Source of the DNA: Bin95 sp965220855 | Lineage (GTDB): Bacteria > Pseudomonadota > Alphaproteobacteria > Bin95 | Reading direction: 5' to 3' | DNA: 64,000 nt | Assembly: GCA_965220855.1 (NCBI GenBank) | Contig: CBDCQY010000001.1 | Location: forward strand, 2,294,001 to 2,358,000 | Part shown: positions 7,630 to 17,519 of the stretch, piece after piece | Numbering within the stretch: position 1 is the stretch's first letter | Layout of the letters: the number at the start of each line of letters is the position of its first letter | Position numbers and translations under genes: made by a program | Notes under the pieces: model-generated | The model's input: the letters and a program-made list of their open reading frames with translations, nothing else | Database searches by the model: none | Told to the model about the DNA's origin: nothing

Positions 7630-8585
7630 TCGTAGAGCCAGCAGGCGACGCGGTTCGGGCCGTCGGTCGCCGCCAGCTCGGGGCGTTCCGAGCGGCAGCG
7701 CGGCAGGGCCTTCGGGCAGCGCGGGGCGAAGGCGCAGCCCGGCGGAATCTCGTTCAGGCGCGGCATGGCGCCCTCGATCTGCACCAGCCGGCGGCGGCGC
7801 TCCGCCATGGTCGGGATCGAGCCCATCAGGCCCTCGGTATAGGGATGCCGGGGCGCCTGGATGACCTCGCGCACCGGCCCGATCTCGACGATGCGCCCGG
7901 CATACATCACCGCCACCCGGTCGGCGGTCTCCGCGATCACGCCCATATCGTGCGTCACCAGCATGACCGCCGCGCCATGCTCGCGGCAGAGCCGCTTCAA
8001 GAGGGCGATGATCTGCGCCTGGATCGACACATCGAGCGCCGTCGTCGGCTCGTCCGCGATCACCAGGCGCGGATTGGCCGCGAGCGCGAGCGCGATGACG
8101 ACCCGCTGGCGCATCCCGCCCGAGAACTCGTGCGGGTAGCTGTCGATGCGGCGCTCCGGCGCGGGAATGCCGACCTCCGACAGCAGCTCCAGCGCCCTCG
8201 CGCGCGCCTCCCGCTCGCCCAGATCGAGATGGGTGCGGATGGTCTCGACCAGCTGGCGGCCGACCGTGTAGAGCGGGTTCAGGCTGGTCAGCGGGTCCTG
8301 GAACACCGCGCCGATCTGCTTGCCGCGCACCTGGCGCATGGCGTCGTAGGAGAGCGTGTCGATGCGCGCGCCGGCGAGCCGGATGCTGCCGCCGGCGATC
8401 TGTCCGGGCGGCTCCAGCAGGCCGATGACCGCCATGCCGGTCAGCGACTTGCCCGCGCCGGACTCGCCGACCACGCCCAGCACCTCGCCCTCCTCGATGG
8501 AAAAGGAGACGCCGTCCACCGCGACCAGCGCGCCCCGCCGGGTCGGAAACTCGATCCGCAGATTCTCGACCTCGAGCAGGGGCAT
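7626..8585 (-). CDS. Oligopeptide/dipeptide ABC transporter ATP-binding protein (DppD-like)
   Basis: This 319-residue ATPase powers uptake of peptides or similar solutes across the inner membrane. It has Walker A GESGAGKS at 40-47, the Q-loop AVFQDPLTSLNP, the signature FSGGMRQ at 154-160, Walker B RLVIADEP at 173-180 and the C-terminal oligopeptide-transporter extension (PGCAFAPRCPKALPRC) with cysteines that bind an iron-sulfur cluster in some relatives. I chose the ATG at 8585 (MPLLEVENL). The usual DppF partner and both permeases are missing from the neighbourhood, so it may serve a transporter encoded elsewhere or pair with the binding protein at 3836-5410. It is divergent from the CoA ligase. 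Confidence 0.92.
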   Translation of the reverse strand: MPLLEVENLRIEFPTRRGALVAVDGVSFSIEEGEVLGVVGESGAGKSLTGMAVIGLLEPPGQIAGGSIRLAGARIDTLSYDAMRQVRGKQIGAVFQDPLTSLNPLYTVGRQLVETIRTHLDLGEREARARALELLSEVGIPAPERRIDSYPHEFSGGMRQRVVIALALAANPRLVIADEPTTALDVSIQAQIIALLKRLCREHGAAVMLVTHDMGVIAETADRVAVMYAGRIVEIGPVREVIQAPRHPYTEGLMGSIPTMAERRRRLVQIEGAMPRLNEIPPGCAFAPRCPKALPRCRSERPELAATDGPNRVACWLYD

Positions 8586-8658
8586 GGCGTCGCTCCCGTC
8601 GGCCGCCGCGCGAGGGTATAAACTCGGGCGACCGGAATGGCTGGAGGGACTAGCGCCA

Positions 8659-10287
<1,629 letters not shown>

Positions 10288-10290
<3 letters not shown>

Positions 10291-10557
10291 CCCGCCTTTC
10301 TCACCAAGGCCATGGCCTGCGCGGCGCTGTCGGGCCGGCAGGGCAGGAGAGCGGCGCCGCGCGATGCGGGGACATCGGGCAAGCCGCTCGACGCACCCTG
10401 CCGGCCCGACAGCGCCGCCCTCCGGGTCGCGCCCAGGCGCCCGCCCGCAGCGTTACGGGCCTCGACCGTAGTTCCTGCTACGCCCTTCGGCCCGCGCCTT
10501 GCGGATCGAACGCCTGGGCGCGACGCAGGCCGTGGCCTTGGTGAGAAAGGCGGGCTA
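10288..10557. repeat. Three-armed nested palindromic element (270 bp)
   Basis: Between two convergent genes lies a large three-way-junction-like structure. The outer arms, 10288-10321 and 10524-10557, are 34-base inverted copies with 33 matches. Inside, arm B pairs 10321-10343 with 10396-10418, a perfect 23-base match, with a further GAGCGGC/GCCGCTC pairing in its loop. Arm C pairs 10426-10439 with 10511-10524, a perfect 14-base match, with inner pairings CGGGCC/GGCCCG and CGTAG/CTACG. Arms abut with almost no spacer (seven bases between B and C). The left outer arm contains the stop codon of the CoA ligase. I see no open frame that looks coding and no target duplication. It could be a mobile repeat, a bidirectional terminator or a structured RNA. 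Confidence 0.85.
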
Positions 10558-10564
10558 ACCCGCC

Positions 10565-11302
10565 TCACCAGGCTGTATAGCCGCCGTCCACCACCAGGTC
10601 GGCGCCGGTCATGTAGCTCGACTCGTCGCTGGCGAGAAACACCGCCGCCTGGGCGATTTCCTCCGCCCGGCCGATGCGGTCCATCGGCGTCAGCGCGCCG
10701 TTCTCGCGTTCGGCCGCCTCGCGCCCGCCATGTTTGGCGTGGATGCGCGGCGTGCTTATCGGACCGGGCGAGAGGCTGTTGACGCGCACGCCCTGCCCCG
10801 CATGGTCGATCGCCATCACCCTCGCCAGCTGGATCAGCCCCGCCTTGGCCGCGCCATACCAGCAATGGCCCGGCTTGCCGACCCGGCCGAGCTGCGAGGC
10901 GATGTGGACGATGCTGCCGCCGCCGCTCGCCGCGATCAGCGCCACGGCGTATTTGCTCATCAGGAAGGGGCCGGTGAGATTGACGGCGAGCGTGCGCGTC
11001 CAGTCGCTCTCCTCGATCTCCACCACCGTGCCATAGGGCGCAAACGCGGCGGCGTTGTTGACCAGCACATGCAGCCCGCCGAAGCGTTCGCGCGCCAGCG
11101 CGGCGGCGGCCTCGGCGTCGGCCGCGCGCGAGACGTCGCAGCGCATCGCAACGCATCCCGCCGGCGCGCGCCGGTCGATATCGGCGGCAATGTCGGCGGC
11201 GATGACCCCCGCGCCCTCGCGCCGGAACGCCTCGGCGATCGCGAAGCCGATGCCGCCGGCCGCCCCGGTGACGATCGCCGCCTTGCCTTCCAGGCGGCCC
11301 AC
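10565..11302 (-). CDS. SDR family NAD(P)-dependent oxidoreductase
   Basis: This 245-residue classical short-chain dehydrogenase has the cofactor motif TGAAGGIG at 12-19, NNAA at 82-85, the serine in IVHIAS (S136) and the catalytic Y149-x3-K153. The C-terminal segment ASDESSYMTGADLVVDGGYTAW is typical of the 3-oxoacyl-reductase-like branch. The start is GTG at 11302, sharing its first base with the TAG of the upstream phytanoyl-CoA-dioxygenase-like gene (TAGTG), so the two are probably translationally coupled. The substrate is unknown; pairing with an iron/2-oxoglutarate hydroxylase suggests successive oxidation of one compound. The gene ends seven bases from the large palindrome. Confidence 0.92.
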   Translation of the reverse strand: MGRLEGKAAIVTGAAGGIGFAIAEAFRREGAGVIAADIAADIDRRAPAGCVAMRCDVSRAADAEAAAALARERFGGLHVLVNNAAAFAPYGTVVEIEESDWTRTLAVNLTGPFLMSKYAVALIAASGGGSIVHIASQLGRVGKPGHCWYGAAKAGLIQLARVMAIDHAGQGVRVNSLSPGPISTPRIHAKHGGREAAERENGALTPMDRIGRAEEIAQAAVFLASDESSYMTGADLVVDGGYTAW

Positions 11303-12135
11303 TATTCCCAGCGCCCGTCGGCGTGCCAGGCCACCTGCTCGGCGTAGCTGGCATTGTAGCTGGCGCGGTGGCGTCCATAGGTCTCCCGGTCGTCCGCATC
11401 GTCCGAGGGACACGGCTCCAGGTCGAAATGGCCGTAGCGGTCCTTGCCCCGGACCAGGGTCGCCGGCACCCGCATCGAGCCGATATGGCGCACGCTCGCC
11501 GGGATATAGGAGATGCCGATGCCGATGCGGCGGTCGGGGGCCCGATTGGGGCCGGAAGCGTGGATCGCCAGCGTGTGGTGGATCGAGAACTCGCCCGGCC
11601 GGAGCGGAGCCGCCACGGCGTCCTCGGGCGCAAAGTCGGCCACCGTGCGCTGGCCGGCGCTGTTGATGCTGTTCGGCGCCGCATTGGGGATGTGCTGCAG
11701 CAGCCCGCCGCGATTGGTGCCGGGAATGAAGCGCATGCAGCCGGCTTCCTCGGAGGCGTCGCTCAGCGCCAGCCAGGCGGTGACATGGCGATGCGGGCGC
11801 AGGCCGAAATAGGCCGCGTCCTGATGCCAGATGGTCTGCGCGTCGGTGTTGGCGTCCTTGACGAACCAGGTGCTGGTCCAGCACAGAATGTCGGGGCCGA
11901 GCAGCGCCTCGATGGCGTCGAGGATGCGCGGATGGCGCACCAGGTCGGCCGCGAAGGGCAGCAGCAGATGCGTCTTGTAGCGGTTCGACGGATCGCCCTC
12001 GGTCACGCGATGCCCGAGCCTGGCCTCGTAAGCCTCGAACATCTTGCGATATTCTCCAGCCTCATCGGCGTCCATGGCGTGGAACGGGCCGGCGAAACCG
12101 TCCCGCTCGAAGGCGTCCGCGTCGATCCTGTTCAC
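11302..12135 (-). CDS. Phytanoyl-CoA dioxygenase (PhyH) family protein
   Basis: This 277-residue protein is a non-haem Fe(II)/2-oxoglutarate-dependent hydroxylase. The iron triad is H104-x-D106 in IWHQDAAYFG and probably H192 in LAIHASGPN, followed by the DRRIGIGISY segment that carries the 2-oxoglutarate-binding arginine. The family includes phytanoyl-CoA and ectoine hydroxylases, so the substrate is open. I chose the GTG at 12135 (VNRIDADAFERDGF), preceded by GGGAGAGGGA; upstream reading enters the multicopper oxidase gene. It overlaps the downstream SDR start by one base, and 50 bases separate it from the multicopper oxidase upstream. Confidence 0.88.
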   Translation of the reverse strand: MNRIDADAFERDGFAGPFHAMDADEAGEYRKMFEAYEARLGHRVTEGDPSNRYKTHLLLPFAADLVRHPRILDAIEALLGPDILCWTSTWFVKDANTDAQTIWHQDAAYFGLRPHRHVTAWLALSDASEEAGCMRFIPGTNRGGLLQHIPNAAPNSINSAGQRTVADFAPEDAVAAPLRPGEFSIHHTLAIHASGPNRAPDRRIGIGISYIPASVRHIGSMRVPATLVRGKDRYGHFDLEPCPSDDADDRETYGRHRASYNASYAEQVAWHADGRWE

Positions 12136-12185
12136 CGTCCCTCTCCCCTTGCTGCCGGTCGGCCTCACCTCGTCCTTCGACCCGT

Positions 12186-13601
12186 TCAGAGCACCCGGAT
12201 CATGCTCTTCATGCCGCTCGCCTGATGCCCGAGCACATGGCAGTGAAACAGCCAGTCGCCGGGATTGTCGGCGACGAAGGCGATCTCCACCCGCTCGCGC
12301 GGCGCCATCAGCACCGTGTCGCGCCATTCGCGATGCGCCGTCGGCGCGCCATTGCGGGAGAGCACCCGGAAGGCGTGGCCGTGCAGATGGATCGGATGGT
12401 CCCATGCGGTGGCGTTGGTCATGGCGACGATGCAGGTCCGGCCGCGGTCGAGCGTCAGCATCGGCTCCACGGCGTCGCCCGCAGCGGCCTTGCCATTGAC
12501 GAACCAGAACGCGCCGGGCGCCATTGGCCCCATCCGGCCCCCCATCTCGGCCATCGCCGGCCCGCCCATCGCGCCGCCATTGAAGATCGCCTCGTGGCGG
12601 ATCGCATCGGCAATGTCCGGCTCCGGCAGCGGATTGGGAGGCAGGGCGACCGGCCAGTCGGGCGGCGCCATGCGCAGCGGCTCGGCGACATAGGCCAGAT
12701 CGAGCAGGCGGTATTCCCGGTTGCGGTAGAAGATATCGAGGACCGCCGCCCGGTCGCCCGGCGCGCCGGTCATGTCGAGGATCAGGTCGGCGCGCATCCC
12801 CGGGCCGAGCGTGACGGCGCCGCCCTCCGGCTCATGCGGGGCCACCGGCTGGCCGTCCAGCGCGATTACCAACGGCCTCAGCTGCCGGAAATGCAAGGCG
12901 AAGACACGCGCATTGGCGGCGTTGACGAGACGCAGCCGGATGCGCTCGCCCTGCCGCACGGCGACGGTCTCCGGCATGGCGCCATTGACCGTGACGGCGT
13001 TGCCGAGGCGTCCGGCATGGCTCATGTCGTGCAGGCTGTCGAAACCCTCGGCGATGCCGGCGGTCTTGGTGAAGCGCCAGTCGTCCAGCATCCAGACCAG
13101 CTCGCGGTCCACCCGGACCGGCTCTTCCTCCTCGACGATCAGCGGGCCGTAGAGGCCCCTGCCGACCTGTTCGAGACTGTTGCGATGCGCGTGATACCAG
13201 AAAGTCCCGGCGTCGATGGCGTCGAACTCATAGGTGAAGCTCTCGCCCGGCCGGATCGGCGCCTGCGTCACGCCCGGAACGCCGTCCATGGCGTTCGGCA
13301 GCCTGACGCCGTGCCAGTGCAAGCCGGTATCCTCAAGGAGGCCGTTCTCCACGGCGACGCGGAGTCGCTCGCCCCGGCGCACACGCAGCTTGGGCCCCGG
13401 CACGCGACCGTTGTAGCACCAGGCGGCCGTCTCGCCGTAAGGCTCCGGCACCAGACGAACGGAACCCGGAGCGGCCCGCAGGCGCATCTCTCGCAGCCGC
13501 GCAGCGCAGGCGGAACGGAGGGAGCCGGCGGCCAGACCCGTCGCCGCCACCGATCCGACAAAGGCGCGGCGTGTCATCGCCGGCAGCGAAGCGCGGAACA
13601 T
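12186..13601 (-). CDS. Multicopper oxidase with Tat signal
   Basis: This 471-residue periplasmic oxidase has all four copper motifs of the family: HWHGVRLP, WYHAHRNSLEQ, HPIHLHGHAF and HCHVLGHQASGMKS near the C-terminus. The last contains the HCH tripeptide with the type 1 copper cysteine and its axial methionine. The N-terminus reads MFRASLPAMTRRAFVGSVAATG, a twin-arginine signal with RR at 11-12, so it is exported folded. There is no methionine-rich loop of the CueO type beyond a short stretch (GGAMGGPAMAEMGGRMGPMAPG). Likely reactions are oxidation of cuprous ion, manganese or phenolics with oxygen reduced to water. No copper regulator or exporter gene is adjacent. Confidence 0.9.
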   Translation of the reverse strand: MFRASLPAMTRRAFVGSVAATGLAAGSLRSACAARLREMRLRAAPGSVRLVPEPYGETAAWCYNGRVPGPKLRVRRGERLRVAVENGLLEDTGLHWHGVRLPNAMDGVPGVTQAPIRPGESFTYEFDAIDAGTFWYHAHRNSLEQVGRGLYGPLIVEEEEPVRVDRELVWMLDDWRFTKTAGIAEGFDSLHDMSHAGRLGNAVTVNGAMPETVAVRQGERIRLRLVNAANARVFALHFRQLRPLVIALDGQPVAPHEPEGGAVTLGPGMRADLILDMTGAPGDRAAVLDIFYRNREYRLLDLAYVAEPLRMAPPDWPVALPPNPLPEPDIADAIRHEAIFNGGAMGGPAMAEMGGRMGPMAPGAFWFVNGKAAAGDAVEPMLTLDRGRTCIVAMTNATAWDHPIHLHGHAFRVLSRNGAPTAHREWRDTVLMAPRERVEIAFVADNPGDWLFHCHVLGHQASGMKSMIRVL

Positions 13602-13621
13602 GGTCGCCCCATCCGGAACTG

Positions 13622-13698
13622 TGGCGCGCCCGGCACGACTCGAACGTGCGACCTTCTGCTCCGGAGGCAGACGCTCTATCCGACTGAGCTACGGGCGC
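13622..13698 (-). tRNA. tRNA-Arg (anticodon CCG)
   Basis: The minus strand folds into a standard cloverleaf. The acceptor stem GCGCCCG pairs with CGGGCGC, followed by discriminator G and an encoded CCA. The anticodon loop is CTCCGGA, giving anticodon CCG, which reads the CGG arginine codon. The T arm contains GTTCGAGTC. It lies 20 bases ahead of the multicopper oxidase start on the same strand. Confidence 0.95.
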
Positions 13699-13710
13699 TG
13701 CTGAGGCGCG

Positions 13711-13739
13711 ACCATGAGACATGCCGCCCGTCCTGTCAA
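13711..13739 (-). promoter_or_regulatory. Promoter of tRNA-Arg
   Basis: On the minus strand TTGACA (13734-13739) is separated by exactly 17 bases from CATGGT (13711-13716). Its position 13 bases ahead of the tRNA 5' end fits a transcript starting a few bases upstream of the mature tRNA. Confidence 0.6.
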
Positions 13740-13768
13740 CCTTTCGTTTCGGTCCGGGACATTTTCAG

Positions 13769-13797
13769 TTGACAAGTCGCGGCGAGCGGGCCAGCCT
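13769..13797 (+). promoter_or_regulatory. Promoter of first duplicated coiled-coil gene
   Basis: TTGACA at 13769-13774 is followed after 17 bases by CAGCCT at 13792-13797. The same two boxes with the same spacing recur at 14156-14184 ahead of the second copy, so the repeat unit includes the promoter. The -10 box is poor, so confidence rests on the conserved -35. Confidence 0.45.
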
Positions 13798-13823
13798 GCC
13801 CTCCTGAATGGGAGATTCGCCCG

Positions 13824-14144
13824 ATGATCGATCCGACTTTCGCCGCCCAACTCGCCGCCTGGATCACCCCGGCCATGCTGATCGGCGTGCTCGCCTGGCT
13901 GCGCGCCGACATCCGCCGCTCCGAGGATCGGCAACTCGAACTGATGGCGCAGATGGAAAAGCGCCAGAAGGAGCGCATCGACAAGGTGGATGACCGTGTG
14001 GGCCGGGTGGACGAGCATGTGGGCCGTGTGGAGGACCGTATGGGCGGCCTCGAGAGGGAAGTCGCCGAGCTGAAGGGCAAGCTCGATGTGATCGAGCGCT
14101 ATGTCATGGGTCGCAACGAACCCGCTGGCGGGCCGGCCGATTAG
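13824..14144 (+). CDS. Small membrane-anchored coiled-coil protein, copy 1
   Basis: I do not recognise a named family. The 106-residue product has one N-terminal transmembrane segment (about residues 9-26, LAAWITPAMLIGVLAWL) followed by a charged helical region from residue 27 to about 95, with near-heptad repeats (RIDKVDDRVGRVDEHVGRVEDRMGG) that should form a parallel coiled coil in the cytoplasm. The start has GGGAG about ten bases upstream. It is one half of a tandem duplication with the gene at 14212. The two copies differ mostly in the number and arrangement of seven-residue units in the middle of the coil. A structural or scaffolding role is plausible but unproven. Confidence 0.7.
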   Translation: MIDPTFAAQLAAWITPAMLIGVLAWLRADIRRSEDRQLELMAQMEKRQKERIDKVDDRVGRVDEHVGRVEDRMGGLEREVAELKGKLDVIERYVMGRNEPAGGPAD

Positions 14145-14155
14145 GGTTTTGCCGG

Positions 14156-14184
14156 TTGACAAACCGTGGCGAATGGGCCAGCCT
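14156..14184 (+). promoter_or_regulatory. Promoter of second duplicated coiled-coil gene
   Basis: TTGACA at 14156-14161 and CAGCCT at 14179-14184 with a 17-base spacer repeat the arrangement upstream of copy 1. The region from here to the start codon is nearly identical to that of copy 1, including the ribosome site. Confidence 0.45.
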
Positions 14185-14211
14185 GCCCCCCCTGAATGGG
14201 AGATTCGCCCG

Positions 14212-14544
14212 ATGATCGATCCGACTTTCGCCGCCCAACTCGCCGCCTGGATCACCCCGGCCATGCTGATCGACGTGCTCGCCTGGCTGCGCGCCGACAT
14301 CCGCCGCTCCGAGGATCGGCAACTCGAACTGATGGCGCAGATGGAAAAGCGCCAGAAGGAGCACACCGACCAGATGGAGGGGCGGCTGAAGGAGCGCATC
14401 GACAAGGTGGACAACCGTGTGGGCCGCGTGGAGGAGCGCATGGGCGGCCTCGAGAGGGAGGTCGCCGAACTGAAGGGCAAGATCCACGTGATCCAGCGCT
14501 ATGTGATGGGCCGCAACGAGCCCGCCGCCGGGCCAGCGGACTGA
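14212..14544 (+). CDS. Small membrane-anchored coiled-coil protein, copy 2
   Basis: This 110-residue paralogue of the gene at 13824 has an almost identical first 50 residues, including the transmembrane segment (one change, G to D, inside it: MLIDVLAWL). The coil region differs: it carries HTDQMEGRLKERIDKVDNRVGRVEERMGGLER where copy 1 has RIDKVDDRVGRVDEHVGRVEDRMGGLER. This looks like gain or loss of repeat units through slippage. Both end in YVMGRNEPA-x-GPAD. An aspartate within the membrane span is unusual and could weaken insertion. The start has the same GGGAG ribosome site as copy 1. Function is unknown. Confidence 0.7.
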   Translation: MIDPTFAAQLAAWITPAMLIDVLAWLRADIRRSEDRQLELMAQMEKRQKEHTDQMEGRLKERIDKVDNRVGRVEERMGGLEREVAELKGKIHVIQRYVMGRNEPAAGPAD

Positions 14545-14570
14545 GGCGTTCCCGACGCCGGCGCCGCCTG

Positions 14571-14598
14571 TTGCCTTCCGGCGCGGCTCGATTATCAT
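14571..14598 (+). promoter_or_regulatory. Promoter of the zf-CHCC-polA-mntR-opdB operon
   Basis: TTGCCT at 14571-14576 and TATCAT at 14593-14598 are separated by 16 bases. The predicted transcript start is about 30 bases ahead of the zinc-finger gene. Confidence 0.5.
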
Positions 14599-14634
14599 CC
14601 CGCCCGCGATCGCACCTGCGCAAGGACAGCCTCC

Positions 14635-14814
14635 ATGGAACCGCTGGAGACGATTGAGGTCGAGGAGGCCACGATTGCCTGCGACGGCGGCGGCGGCGCG
14701 CTCGGGCATCCCCGCGTCTTTCTCCATCTCGACAGCGACGGCCGGGTCGATTGCCCCTATTGCGGCCGGCGCTTCGTGCTGAAGGACGGAGCCGACCTCC
14801 GCAGCGCGCATTGA
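14635..14814 (+). CDS. zf-CHCC zinc-finger protein (NDUFS6-like)
   Basis: This short gene of 59 residues encodes a zf-CHCC domain, the bacterial counterpart of the complex I accessory subunit NDUFS6. The zinc ligands are visible as C16, H25 in GALGHPRVFL, and the C40-x2-C43 pair in VDCPYCGRRFVL. In alphaproteobacteria this small protein is found beside varied housekeeping genes and is thought to help assemble or stabilise complex I. It begins at ATG 14635 and its TGA stop overlaps the TTG start of polA, so it forms the first gene of the polA operon. A minus-strand frame covering the same stretch is a shadow. Confidence 0.88.
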   Translation: MEPLETIEVEEATIACDGGGGALGHPRVFLHLDSDGRVDCPYCGRRFVLKDGADLRSAH

Positions 14815-17519
14815 CGGCCGACACCCCGCGCCACGTCTTTCTGGTCGATGGCTCCGGCTACATCTTCCGCGCCTTCCACGCCCTGCCGCCGATGACCCGC
14901 CCGGACGGCGTCCCGGTGAACGCCGTCTATGGCTTCACCACCATGCTGATGCGGCTCGTGGAGGACACCGACGCGGACCGGATCGCGGTCGTGTTCGACG
15001 TCTCGCGCGAGACCTTCCGCAACCGGCTCTATCCCGAATACAAGATACACCGGCCCGACCCGCCGCCGGAGCTGATCCCGCAATTCGCGCTGATCCGCGA
15101 GGCCGTCGCGGCGCTGAACCTGCCGGCGGTCGAGCTGGCCGACTTCGAGGCCGACGACGTCATCGCGACCTATGCCCGCCAGGCCGCCCGGCTCGGTGCG
15201 GAGGTCACCATCGTGTCGTCCGACAAGGACCTGATGCAGCTGGTGGACGAGCGCATCTCGCTTTACGACCCGATGAAGCAGCGCCGCATCGGCCGGGCGG
15301 AAGTGGTGGAGCGCTTCGGCGCGCCGCCGGAGAAGGTCATCGACGTGCAGGCGCTGGCCGGCGATTCCAGCGACAATGTGCCGGGCGTGCCCGGCATCGG
15401 CGTCAAGACGGCGGCGCTGCTGATCGGTGAATATGGCGACCTGGACACGCTGCTCGCCCGCGCCGGGGAGATCAAGCAGCCGAAGCGGCGCAACAATCTG
15501 CTGGAGTTCGCCGACCGGGCGCGCCTCTCGCGCGATCTGGTGCGCCTGCGCGACGATGCGCCGGTCGCGGAGGGCCTCGACGCCTTCGCCGTGCGCGGCC
15601 TCGATCCCGACCGGCTGCGCCCGTTTCTGGAGCAGCAGGGCTTCAACTCCATCCTGGGGCGCATCGGCGCCAGCCGGCCGCGCGCCCCGGTCGAGGCCGA
15701 CTACAGCCTGGTGACCGACGAGACCGAACTCCAGGCCTGGATCGAGGCCGGCTTCGAGGCCGGCGTCGTGGCGATCGACACCGAGACCGACAGCCTGGAC
15801 GCCCAGCAGGCGCGCCTGGTCGGCGTCTCGCTGGCCACCGGGCCCGGCAGGGCCTGCTATGTGCCGGTCGGGCATGTGGCGGAGGAGGGCCTGCTGGAGG
15901 ACGGTCCCGCGCTCAGGCAATTGCCGCTCGCGACGGTGCTCGCCGGGCTGAAGCCGCTGCTGGCGGCGGAGTCGGTGCTCAAGGTCGGCCAGAACATCAA
16001 ATACGACATGGAAGTGCTGGCCAGCCATGGCGTCCGGGTGGCGCCCATCGACGACACCATGGTGCTCTCCTATGTGCTGGACGGCTCCGGCCACGGCCAC
16101 GGCCTGGACGAGCTTGCGCGCCTGCACCTCAACCATGCCTGCATCAGCTATGAGAGCCTCTGCGGCAAGGGCCGCAACGCCATCACCTTCGACAAAGTGG
16201 CGCCCGAAAAGGCGCGCGACTACGCGGCCGAGGACGCCGACATGGCGCTCCGGCTGCATGGCGTATTGCGGCCGCGCCTCCGTGAGGAGCGCATGGTGGC
16301 GGTCTACGAGACCATCGAGCGGCCGCTGATCCCGGTGCTGGCGGACATGGAGAACGCCGGCGTCAAGGTGGATATCGAGGCCCTGCGGGTGCTCTCCAGG
16401 GACTTTGCCCAGCGCATGGCGGCGCTGGAGGCGGAGGCGCACGAACTGGCCGGCCGGCCGTTCAATCTCGGCTCGCCGAAGCAGCTGGGCGAGGTGCTGT
16501 TCGACGAGATGGGACTGCCCGGCGGCAAGAAGGGCAAGACCGGCGCCTACGCCACCGGGGCCGAAATCCTGGAGGACCTCCGCGCCCAGGGGCACGAACT
16601 GCCGGCGCGGCTGCTCGACTGGCGCCAGCTCTCCAAGCTGCGCAGCACCTACACCGAGGCGCTGGCGGCGGCGGCCCACCCCGACACGCAGCGCATCCAC
16701 ACCTCCTTCTCGCAGGCCGTGGCCGGCACCGGGCGGCTTTCCTCCAACGACCCCAATCTCCAGAACATTCCGGTGCGCACCGAGGAAGGCCGCAAGATCC
16801 GCCGCGCCTTCATCGCCGAGCCGGGCCATGTGCTGATGAGCGCCGACTATTCGCAGATCGAGCTTCGCCTGCTCGCCCATGTGGCCGAAATCGAGCCGCT
16901 GCGCGAGGCCTTCCACGCCGGCCTCGACATTCACGCGCTCACCGCCTCGCAAGTCTTCGGCGAGCCGGTGGAAGGCATGGACCCGATGACCCGGCGGCGG
17001 GCCAAGGCGATCAATTTCGGCATCATCTACGGCATTTCGGCCTTCGGCCTGTCGCGCCAGCTGGCGATTCCGCAAGGCCAGGCGCGCGCCTATATCGACG
17101 CCTATTTCGAGCGCTATCCCGGCATCCGCGCCTATATGGGCCGCGCGCGGGCCTTTGCGCGCACGCATGGCTATGTGCCCACCATCTTCGGGCGCAAATG
17201 CCAGACGCCGCAGATCGCCGACAAGAACCCCGCCCGACGGAGCTTCGCCGAGCGCGCCGCGATCAACGCCCCGCTGCAGGGCTCCGCCGCCGACATCATC
17301 AAGCGCGCCATGCTGCGCATTCCCCCCGCCCTCTCGGCCGCCGGCCTCGGCGCGCGCATGCTGCTCCAGGTGCATGACGAACTGCTGTTCGAGACGCCCG
17401 AGGACGAGGTGGAGGAGACCCGCGCGCTGGTGGCGTCGATCATGGGCAAGGCGGCGAAACTGGCCGTGCCGCTGGTGGTGGACACCGGCGTCGCCGACAA
17501 CTGGGCCGAGGCGCACTAG
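14811..17519 (+). CDS. polA: DNA polymerase I
   Basis: This full-length family A polymerase of 902 residues repairs DNA and removes Okazaki primers. The N-terminal 5'-nuclease begins HVFLVDGSGYIFRAFHALPPM and continues with ADFEADDVIATYA and the helix-hairpin-helix GVPGIGVKTAALL. The 3'-5' exonuclease domain keeps its acidic residues (IDTETDSL near 322), so it should proofread. Polymerase motifs A (DYSQIELRLLAH, about 678), B (RRRAKAINFGIIYG) and C (QVHDELLFE, about 853) are intact. The start is TTG at 14811, overlapping the previous TGA; the ATG at 14751 lies inside the zinc-finger gene. The stop is directly followed by the mntR ATG. Confidence 0.97.
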   Translation: MTADTPRHVFLVDGSGYIFRAFHALPPMTRPDGVPVNAVYGFTTMLMRLVEDTDADRIAVVFDVSRETFRNRLYPEYKIHRPDPPPELIPQFALIREAVAALNLPAVELADFEADDVIATYARQAARLGAEVTIVSSDKDLMQLVDERISLYDPMKQRRIGRAEVVERFGAPPEKVIDVQALAGDSSDNVPGVPGIGVKTAALLIGEYGDLDTLLARAGEIKQPKRRNNLLEFADRARLSRDLVRLRDDAPVAEGLDAFAVRGLDPDRLRPFLEQQGFNSILGRIGASRPRAPVEADYSLVTDETELQAWIEAGFEAGVVAIDTETDSLDAQQARLVGVSLATGPGRACYVPVGHVAEEGLLEDGPALRQLPLATVLAGLKPLLAAESVLKVGQNIKYDMEVLASHGVRVAPIDDTMVLSYVLDGSGHGHGLDELARLHLNHACISYESLCGKGRNAITFDKVAPEKARDYAAEDADMALRLHGVLRPRLREERMVAVYETIERPLIPVLADMENAGVKVDIEALRVLSRDFAQRMAALEAEAHELAGRPFNLGSPKQLGEVLFDEMGLPGGKKGKTGAYATGAEILEDLRAQGHELPARLLDWRQLSKLRSTYTEALAAAAHPDTQRIHTSFSQAVAGTGRLSSNDPNLQNIPVRTEEGRKIRRAFIAEPGHVLMSADYSQIELRLLAHVAEIEPLREAFHAGLDIHALTASQVFGEPVEGMDPMTRRRAKAINFGIIYGISAFGLSRQLAIPQGQARAYIDAYFERYPGIRAYMGRARAFARTHGYVPTIFGRKCQTPQIADKNPARRSFAERAAINAPLQGSAADIIKRAMLRIPPALSAAGLGARMLLQVHDELLFETPEDEVEETRALVASIMGKAAKLAVPLVVDTGVADNWAEAH

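Noticed and set aside
10291..10564. The palindromic element as an insertion sequence
   Set aside because: No transposase frame and no target duplication flanking 10288-10557.
10312..10782. A 156-codon plus-strand open frame through the palindrome
   Set aside because: No ribosome site, runs into the 3' end of the SDR gene on the other strand, and composition follows the palindrome.
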